Shown here piece by piece: positions 21,996 to 26,476 of a stretch of DNA of 26,476 bases. The notes under the pieces are model-generated. The model had not been told where the DNA came from. It ran no database searches and saw nothing but the letters and a program-made list of their open reading frames with translations. Source of the stretch: an uncultured Collinsella sp. (lineage in GTDB: Bacteria > Actinomycetota > Coriobacteriia > Coriobacteriales > Coriobacteriaceae); the NCBI GenBank assembly GCA_905208975.1, contig CAJLRE010000022.1, forward strand, positions 1 to 26,476, read 5' to 3'. Made by a program: the position numbers and the translations under genes. Position 1 is the stretch's first letter; the number at the start of each line of letters is the position of its first letter.

Positions 21996-22667
21996 CTACA
22001 GCAGCACGTCGGCAAGCGGACGCTTGGGTACGTGGTGCACCTGCGCCTCGTCGCGCCAATAATTGATGGAGCCGTCGGGGTTGGAATCGATCGCATCGAT
22101 CACCTGTGTCTCGGCCGGAACGCCAAACGCCATGATCAGCTTGAGCTCATACTTGTCGTTATTGAGCCCCATGGCTTCGATCGCGCGGGGCGTAAAGGCC
22201 TTGAACATGCAGGCTGCCACCTCGGGCGTGGCGCTGCGGGCGGCGAGCATCATCGTCTGCGCGGCAATGCCCGTGTCGACCTCGGTAATGGGAGCGGCAG
22301 GCTTGCCCGGAACGGCGCGCTCGGCCAGAATCGCGATATAGCCGGTCGGGCGCTCACCCTCGGCAGGACCCGGCCAGTCCTTAAGTGCGCCGGCCCATGC
22401 GAGCTCGTCAAATACACGCGCGCAATCCTCGGCACCGCTCACCACGTGAAAACGCAGACGCTGAGCATTGGCACCACACGGGGTCAGGTGCGCCAGTTCC
22501 GCCAGCTCGAGCAAAAACTCGCGCGGCACGCGCATGGACTCGTCAAAGCGACGGCACGTGCGGGCGCGACGAACCAACGCATCAAACGCGTCCAAGCCGA
22601 GCTTTTCGCGGCCCTGCTTTGCCATCGATTCTGCGCTTACCGGCGCCGCGGGAACTGCTTCGTTCAT
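21996..22667 (-). CDS. Nitroreductase family flavoprotein
   Basis: The 223-residue protein matches FMN-dependent nitroreductases. The N-terminal FMN-phosphate motif is in RRARTCRRFDE (about 34-44), followed by LAHLTPCGANAQRLRFHVV, in which the Asn/Gln contact flavin in relatives. The centre has TEVDTGIAAQTMMLAARS, and the C-terminus MFKAFTPRAI and LKLIMAFGVPAE is typical of the fold. Such enzymes reduce nitro compounds, quinones or flavins with NAD(P)H. The ATG at 22667 has GGGGG about 5 nt upstream; the extension to 22835 has no support. A DtxR/IdeR-like box lies 29 bp before the start codon, so iron- or manganese-dependent repression is likely. Copy 5 of the hairpin repeat follows the stop codon. 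Confidence 0.88.
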   Translation of the reverse strand: MNEAVPAAPVSAESMAKQGREKLGLDAFDALVRRARTCRRFDESMRVPREFLLELAELAHLTPCGANAQRLRFHVVSGAEDCARVFDELAWAGALKDWPGPAEGERPTGYIAILAERAVPGKPAAPITEVDTGIAAQTMMLAARSATPEVAACMFKAFTPRAIEAMGLNNDKYELKLIMAFGVPAETQVIDAIDSNPDGSINYWRDEAQVHHVPKRPLADVLL

Positions 22668-22696
22668 AGGGACCCCCAATACAAGCCAATTGTCCT

Positions 22697-22715
22697 TAGG
22701 AAAATCTAACCTAAA
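22697..22715. promoter_or_regulatory. DtxR/IdeR-like operator upstream of the nitroreductase
   Basis: On the minus strand TTAGGTTAGATTTTCCTAA matches the actinobacterial DtxR/IdeR consensus TTAGGTTAGSCTAACCTAA at 14-15 of 19 positions, with the left half perfect and the last five bases (CCTAA) perfect. It lies between 22697 and 22715, 29 bp upstream of the nitroreductase start codon, where bound regulator would block the promoter. Confidence 0.6.
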
Positions 22716-22902
22716 ACGCAGGCAATAACGAACAGGGCTGCAATGTTCTACACCTGTTGAATAGAAAACCGCGACGTGGGGAACAACGGAAACAATTCGG
22801 GACCTTTGGGTTACGTTTCGCCCTCCCCGACCCATACGCCAGCGCCTTTAAGCGATACTGGTTGTAACGATCAAGGCTTACGCCGCACGGAAAGGAGACG
22901 TT

Positions 22903-23505
22903 ATGGGTATCTTTAGGAACGATGACCAAAAATCGAGCCAGTTTGGATTTGACGAGAAAAGTATGGCGGGCAAAGCCGTCAAGGCCGTGCGCTGGATCTA
23001 CGCCATCACGGGCGTCGTGGCGCTCATTGCTGGCATCGCGCTGCTTTTTGCACCCGCCAAGTCCCTCGTCTTTTTGACGACCGTCCTGGGTTTTTACTTT
23101 GTAATCACCGCTGCCATCAGGCTGTTCACTGCCATTTTTGAGCCGCTGCTGCCCACTGGCTGGCGCGTGACGAGCATCATCTCCAACCTACTCATTATCC
23201 TGGGCGGCGTCATAATCCTGCGCAACCAGGCCTTCTCGACCGCGACACTCACCACGATGGTGGTTATCGTGGCCGGCTTTGGCTGGATTGTCGAAGGTGT
23301 CATGTCCATTCTGGAGTCCGAGCTTTCGTCCAACCGCGCCCTTGCCATCCTGAGCGGTGCACTCTCCATCATCGCCGGCATGTTCGTGTTTATCTATCCG
23401 CTGTGGTCGGCCAAGATGCTTGTCATCTTTAGTGGCGCCGCGCTGCTGGTGTTTGGCGTAACGCTCATTGTTCGCGCCATTCAATTTGGCAAACTGGTGC
23501 ACTAG
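22903..23505 (+). CDS. HdeD/DUF308 family membrane protein
   Basis: The 200-residue protein has six predicted membrane segments (about 30-52, 56-76, 86-104, 112-134, 142-163 and 167-190) after a charged 25-residue N-terminus. This six-helix pattern with short repeats such as LIAGIALLFAP and IIAGMFVFIYP is typical of the DUF308/HdeD family, linked in enterobacteria to acid stress but otherwise uncharacterised. AAAGGAG precedes the ATG at 22903 by 5 nt. Its stop codon abuts the start of the next gene. Confidence 0.85.
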   Translation: MGIFRNDDQKSSQFGFDEKSMAGKAVKAVRWIYAITGVVALIAGIALLFAPAKSLVFLTTVLGFYFVITAAIRLFTAIFEPLLPTGWRVTSIISNLLIILGGVIILRNQAFSTATLTTMVVIVAGFGWIVEGVMSILESELSSNRALAILSGALSIIAGMFVFIYPLWSAKMLVIFSGAALLVFGVTLIVRAIQFGKLVH

Positions 23506-23988
23506 ATGCCGCGAACGCTCTTTATTGATGCCGACGCCTGCCCGGTCACGCGCGAGTCGATTGACTGCGCGCGGCGGGCGGGCGTCGCCGTTGTTATCGC
23601 CGGCAACAGCACGCAAAACCTGGAACGACACATTCGCCGCGACGACCCGCGCGATGCCGAGCACGCGCGACGCGGCTTTTGGGTCACGACGCTCGACGTG
23701 AGCGTGGGCGCCGACAGCGCCGACTTTGCCATTGTCGAACGCCTGCAGGCGGGCGACGTGGTCGTGACGCAGGACATTGGCTTGGCGAGCATGGTGCTCG
23801 GGCGCGATGCCGCCGCCATCGGTGTGCGCGGGCGCGTGTACGACAAGGCGACTATCGACATGCAGCTGTTTATTCGCCACGAGGAAAAGAAGGTACGCCG
23901 CGCCGGCGGACGCACTCGCGGTCCGGCAGCATTTACCAGCGAAGACCGCGCCCGCTTTAAACGCAACCTCACCGAGTTGCTGCACTAA
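23506..23988 (+). CDS. YaiI/YqxD family protein (UPF0178)
   Basis: The 160-residue protein has the UPF0178 signature FIDADACPV (6-14) at the N-terminus, then VTTLDVSVGADSADFAI, VVTQDIGLAS and VYDKATIDMQLFIRHEEKKVRRAGGRTRGP. The conserved acidic residues suggest a PIN/NYN-like metal-dependent nuclease fold, but the function of the family is unknown. The start codon directly follows the stop of the upstream HdeD-like gene (TAGATG) and has no SD of its own, so translation is probably coupled. A strong terminator follows 2 nt after the stop codon. Confidence 0.92.
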   Translation: MPRTLFIDADACPVTRESIDCARRAGVAVVIAGNSTQNLERHIRRDDPRDAEHARRGFWVTTLDVSVGADSADFAIVERLQAGDVVVTQDIGLASMVLGRDAAAIGVRGRVYDKATIDMQLFIRHEEKKVRRAGGRTRGPAAFTSEDRARFKRNLTELLH

Positions 23989-23990
23989 CC

Positions 23991-24034
23991 AAGGTAGATT
24001 TTTGAGACATGCCTAAAATCTACCTTTTTGTTTT
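23991..24034 (+). terminator. Intrinsic terminator of the hdeD-like/yaiI pair
   Basis: AAGGTAGATTTT (23991-24002) pairs perfectly with AAAATCTACCTT (24015-24026) around a 12-nt loop, followed by TTTGTTTT. It starts 2 nt after the yaiI-like stop codon. Confidence 0.93.
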
Positions 24035-24069
24035 GAGCGGTGTGAGCGCTCGGAATCCATGGCTCAACA

Positions 24070-24144
24070 AAAAACGGGCTTCAAAATGCCATGCGTCGCC
24101 GCATTGCGCAGGCGCTGAGCATGGCTATTTGAAGCCCATTTTTT
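24070..24144. terminator. Long bidirectional terminator hairpin
   Basis: GGGCTTCAAA (24076-24085) pairs with TTTGAAGCCC (24128-24137), and inside it GCCATGC pairs with GCATGGC, making a long two-part cruciform. A T6 run follows on the plus strand (24139-24144) and another T6 run follows on the minus strand (24069-24074). On the minus strand it ends the metal exporter gene 8 nt after its stop codon. Confidence 0.9.
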
Positions 24145-24152
24145 AGGCCTAC

Positions 24153-25241
24153 TTAGAGGCCAACGGCGGAGAGGATGAGGCCCCAGCCAGCGCCGATGAC
24201 GTACATCATGATCAGGAACACGGCATTTTCGCGGGCGCTGCGGTTGGTGCGGAACAGCACCAGATAACCCACGCCGGCGGAAATGAGCGTGCCGGCGAGC
24301 ATCGGCGCCAGTTGCAGCGCGCCTTCCAGATACAGCTGTGTAATGACCACGCTCGCCGAGCAATTGGGAATCAGCCCGACAAGCGCCGAACCCAGGACAG
24401 CGAGTGTCTCGTTGCCGCGCAGGAACTGCTCGATCGCGGACTCGCCGAACGTCTCGAGCACGGCGACCAGAATCAGCGTCACCAGAAAAATGAATACCGA
24501 GACCTGCACGGTGTGCGAGATCGCACTGCGGATGATCGACAGGACAGGCGTCCCTTCGTGGGAGTGAGAGTGACCGTGACCATCATGGTGTTCATGTTCG
24601 CCCTCATGACCGTGATCGTGGCCATGTCCGTGTTCGTGCTCGTCCTCGTCTTCATCACAACCGCAATGGTCGCGCTCGCACAGCTCGTGGATGTGGTCGG
24701 CGCTCACGCCTGCCTCGGCCACCTCGTCGATGATGTCACCGCCGCTGTGGTCGTCGTGCGCGCAGTTCACGTGGGCCGGGTTGGCCGCGGTTCCCAGCAC
24801 GGTACGGCGAATCGCCGCGTGCGCGCGGGCGTTACGGCGCAGGCCGCGAATGGCAGCGTCCACGATAAAACCCGTGACCAGTGCGATCAGCGCTTTCGAA
24901 GCCAAAAGCATCGCCATAGTCTGCACGGGAACCTGCTCGGCAAGCAACAGCGGCAGCATCTCATCGGAGGTCGAAAGGAACACCGCCACCAACGTGCCCA
25001 AGGTCACGACACGGCCGGCGTACAGCGTTGCTGCCATGGCCGAAAATCCGCACTGCGGCACCATGCCCAGCAGCGAGCCAACCACGGGACCCGCAGCGCC
25101 GGCGCGCTTGATAGCGCCGTTGACGCGGTCGCCCGCAACGTGCTCAAGTGTCTCGAGAGCAAGATACGTCACCAACAAAAACGGCACCAGCGACAGCGTG
25201 TCCTTGCCGGCGTCGAGCAGAATATCAATCAGTAAATCCAT
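24153..25241 (-). CDS. Putative manganese/heavy-metal exporter with His-rich loop
   Basis: The 362-residue membrane protein resembles the ArsP_2-type "putative manganese transporter" or 10-TM heavy-metal exporter family. Two related halves are visible: GSLLGMVPQCGFSAMAATLY (55-74) and a matching LVGLIPNCSASVVITQLY near residue 290, each with a P-(Q/N)-C motif in a membrane helix. Between them is a cytoplasmic or external loop (about 192-229) packed with His, Asp, Glu and Gly (HEHGHGHDHGHEGEHEHH), a probable metal buffer. The metal is not certain; manganese is the name used for this family. The ATG at 25241 has AAAGG about 10 nt upstream. The gene is divergent from the exonuclease, with a promoter at 25304-25331 and a palindrome beside it. 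Confidence 0.82.
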   Translation of the reverse strand: MDLLIDILLDAGKDTLSLVPFLLVTYLALETLEHVAGDRVNGAIKRAGAAGPVVGSLLGMVPQCGFSAMAATLYAGRVVTLGTLVAVFLSTSDEMLPLLLAEQVPVQTMAMLLASKALIALVTGFIVDAAIRGLRRNARAHAAIRRTVLGTAANPAHVNCAHDDHSGGDIIDEVAEAGVSADHIHELCERDHCGCDEDEDEHEHGHGHDHGHEGEHEHHDGHGHSHSHEGTPVLSIIRSAISHTVQVSVFIFLVTLILVAVLETFGESAIEQFLRGNETLAVLGSALVGLIPNCSASVVITQLYLEGALQLAPMLAGTLISAGVGYLVLFRTNRSARENAVFLIMMYVIGAGWGLILSAVGL

Positions 25242-25284
25242 GACGGATGGAACCTTTCGTGTCTTTCGGCAGCATTGTAAAAGT

Positions 25285-25301
25285 CCTAGCGGTCAACTAG
25301 G
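25285..25301. promoter_or_regulatory. Short palindrome CCTAG-N7-CTAGG near the exporter start site
   Basis: CCTAGCGGTCAACTAGG has perfect 5-bp arms. It lies 2 bp downstream of the -10 box of the exporter promoter (25304-25309), over the expected transcription start, so it could be a repressor site or a small leader hairpin. Confidence 0.3.
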
Positions 25302-25303
25302 GT

Positions 25304-25331
25304 ATTGTAGTTGTCCCGGGCGCGGTGCCAA
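25304..25331 (-). promoter_or_regulatory. Sigma70-type promoter of the metal exporter gene
   Basis: TTGGCA (25331-25326) and TACAAT (25309-25304) are separated by 16 nt, each matching five of six consensus bases. The leader to the ATG at 25241 is about 55 nt, too short for a yybP-ykoY manganese riboswitch, and no such motif is visible. Confidence 0.65.
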
Positions 25332-25352
25332 TAGTTGCCTATGGTAAACTAT
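25331..25352. promoter_or_regulatory. 22-bp imperfect palindrome, candidate metal-regulator operator
   Basis: ATAGTT (25331-25336) and AACTAT (25347-25352) are perfect inverted arms, and the centre TTGCC-TAT-GGTAA is nearly symmetrical (8 of 11 pairs overall). The core resembles MntR-type boxes. It lies at the -35 edge of the exporter promoter and upstream of the divergent exonuclease gene. Confidence 0.4.
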
Positions 25353-25412
25353 CATCTCGCCATAACTCAGTAACCTCGAGCCGCACAACGCGGCCCGTCC
25401 AAGGAGTAGCAT

Positions 25413-26381
25413 ATGAACGTATCGCAAGCACTCGAATACGAGCGCCAGCCGTTTATCCCCATGTTTATCTACGGCGACCACAGCGCCATGGAGTCCGAGC
25501 GCCAGAAGGGCGAGGAGGCCCTCAAGGTGCTCGAGACCGAGTACTTTACCGCCGAGGGCGACCCCGGCTTCGACTTTGCCACCGTGCGCGACCTGGCCGA
25601 CCGCAACCGCGACCTGTGCGACCAGATTGGCGAGGCGCGTCTGCGCAACGTGACGCCCGCGACGCTCTCGCGCGGCCTGTCCGATGCCGACACCTGCGCC
25701 GCCATCGGCAAGATGCAAAAGCGCACCGCCGCGTCCGTTATGCGCGAAATCCGCGGCGACCGCGACGCGCTCGGCGTGGCCTACGCCCGCAAGCCCATCC
25801 AGGGCACCGTGCTCGGTATCGACATCGAGACCACCGGCCGTGCACCCGAGCGCGGCTATATCATCAACGTGGGCTGGGAGATCATGGAGCTCACCAGCGA
25901 CGCCGTCCCGCATGACGCCGAGGCACACTACTGCGGCCTGCCCGACATCTACCGCGGCGAGGATGTGCCGTTGTCGAATATCCACCACATCACCTGGGAC
26001 GACATCGACGGCAAAAAGCCGTTCCGCGAGAACAAAGAGCTGCAAAAGCAGCTGCTCAAGCTTATGAAGAAGTACCCGTACATGGCACACAACGCCGCCT
26101 TTGAGGACAGCTGGTTCAAGATCCACCTGGACGGCTACGCCGAGGCACGCCGCGCCGGCAAGATCATCGTCATCGACTCGCGCCAGATCTGCCGCAGCCT
26201 GGACGCCGACGTGCGCTCGCTCCCCCGCGAGTCCGCCCCAGCCGCGCTCGAGAACTGGGCACGCCGTCGCGGCACCCTCGCGCCCGACGCCAACGAGCAG
26301 CACCTGGGTCTGGACGACACCGACCTCATGCTCCGCACGGTACAGGCCGAGTTCAACCTCAAGAACCTGTTTGCGAAATAA
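25413..26381 (+). CDS. DnaQ-fold 3'-5' exonuclease with unknown N-terminal domain
   Basis: The C-terminal two thirds (about 132-322) form a DEDDh exonuclease domain: GIDIETTG with Asp137 and Glu139, HNAAFED with Asp232, and HLGLDD with His297 and Asp302. The whole catalytic set is present, so it should remove nucleotides from 3' ends in the cytoplasm. The first 130 residues are mostly helical and charged and match no domain I recognise. The protein is longer than a free epsilon subunit (about 240) and has no polymerase or helicase part. The ATG at 25413 has AAGGAG 7 nt upstream. Divergent from the metal exporter; single-gene unit. Confidence 0.85.
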   Translation: MNVSQALEYERQPFIPMFIYGDHSAMESERQKGEEALKVLETEYFTAEGDPGFDFATVRDLADRNRDLCDQIGEARLRNVTPATLSRGLSDADTCAAIGKMQKRTAASVMREIRGDRDALGVAYARKPIQGTVLGIDIETTGRAPERGYIINVGWEIMELTSDAVPHDAEAHYCGLPDIYRGEDVPLSNIHHITWDDIDGKKPFRENKELQKQLLKLMKKYPYMAHNAAFEDSWFKIHLDGYAEARRAGKIIVIDSRQICRSLDADVRSLPRESAPAALENWARRRGTLAPDANEQHLGLDDTDLMLRTVQAEFNLKNLFAK

Positions 26382-26449
26382 CCGATCCATCTGCGGGAGC
26401 GCCTGCCAGGCACAGTGCAATCGGTAGCGCGCAGAGATGTGGTGTAAGA

Positions 26450-26471
26450 GGCGGGGCATGCCCCGCCTCCG
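26450..26471 (+). terminator. Palindromic hairpin after the exonuclease gene
   Basis: GAGGCGGGGCATGCCCCGCCTC is a perfect 22-nt palindrome lying 68 nt after the exonuclease stop codon. The window ends five bases later (CGCCCTT follows), so a T-run cannot be seen; a terminator is likely but unproven. Confidence 0.55.
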
Positions 26472-26476
26472 CCCTT

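Noticed and set aside
25242..25303. yybP-ykoY manganese riboswitch before the exporter
   Set aside because: The leader is about 55 nt and lacks the conserved paired loops, so it is too short for this riboswitch.

Overview
The window looks like chromosomal DNA from a high-GC member of the Coriobacteriia (Actinomycetota), most likely Collinsella or a close relative. The reasons are strongly GC-biased codon use, Shine-Dalgarno (SD) sites of the AAAGGAG type with some TTG or GTG starts, an ATP-type PEP carboxykinase, short intergenic repeats of a kind I associate with Collinsella, and a nuclease-like protein family I associate with coriobacteria. The genus is an inference; there is no rRNA or species marker here. 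I see no prophage, insertion sequence, transposase, CRISPR array or biosynthetic cluster.

Layout. 1-670: N-terminus of an unknown protein (minus strand), a tRNA-Ala(CGC), and a cluster of inverted repeats. 671-1609: PflX-like radical SAM protein. 1755-1905: probable structured RNA (6S-like) ending in a terminator. 2136-4554: WecA/TagO-type sugar-phosphate transferase, then trpS. 4948-9562: six minus-strand genes (MGMT-family protein, DegV, MarR, B3/B4-domain protein, pckA and the elements between them). 9915-11495: polysaccharide flippase-like membrane protein. 11813-14507: divergent metallophosphoesterase and K+/H+-type antiporter. 14734-17093: serC-serA. 17441-20585: Vsr/DUF559-like nuclease-fold gene (minus), then an M20 peptidase and a compact DUF1015-like protein (plus). 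20717-22667: two tandem histidine phosphatases and a nitroreductase (minus). 22903-23988: HdeD-like membrane protein coupled to a YaiI/UPF0178 protein. 24153-25241: His-rich putative manganese/heavy-metal exporter. 25413-26381: DnaQ-fold exonuclease.

Functional themes. The clearest pathway is serine synthesis: serC and serA, with a DUF1015-like gene and two histidine phosphatases (a family that includes metal-independent phosphoserine phosphatases) within 6 kb, and no HAD-type SerB in the window. Metal homeostasis is suggested by a DtxR/IdeR-like box before the nitroreductase and by a 22-bp imperfect palindrome between the metal exporter and the exonuclease.

The most interesting signal is non-coding. 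A hairpin repeat with an 11-18 bp perfect stem and a 9-nt loop occurs five times. Its outer stem changes sequence but keeps pairing, and every copy lies 9-35 nt after the stop codon of a minus-strand gene. A second family with the core GGGACGG(A/G)GCTTTTTT lies just after two other minus-strand stop codons. A third repeat, built around GGGACGTTCC, lies between the divergent pckA and flippase genes. Together they look like mobile or selected 3'-end elements (REP-like or terminator-like) that I cannot assign to a described family.
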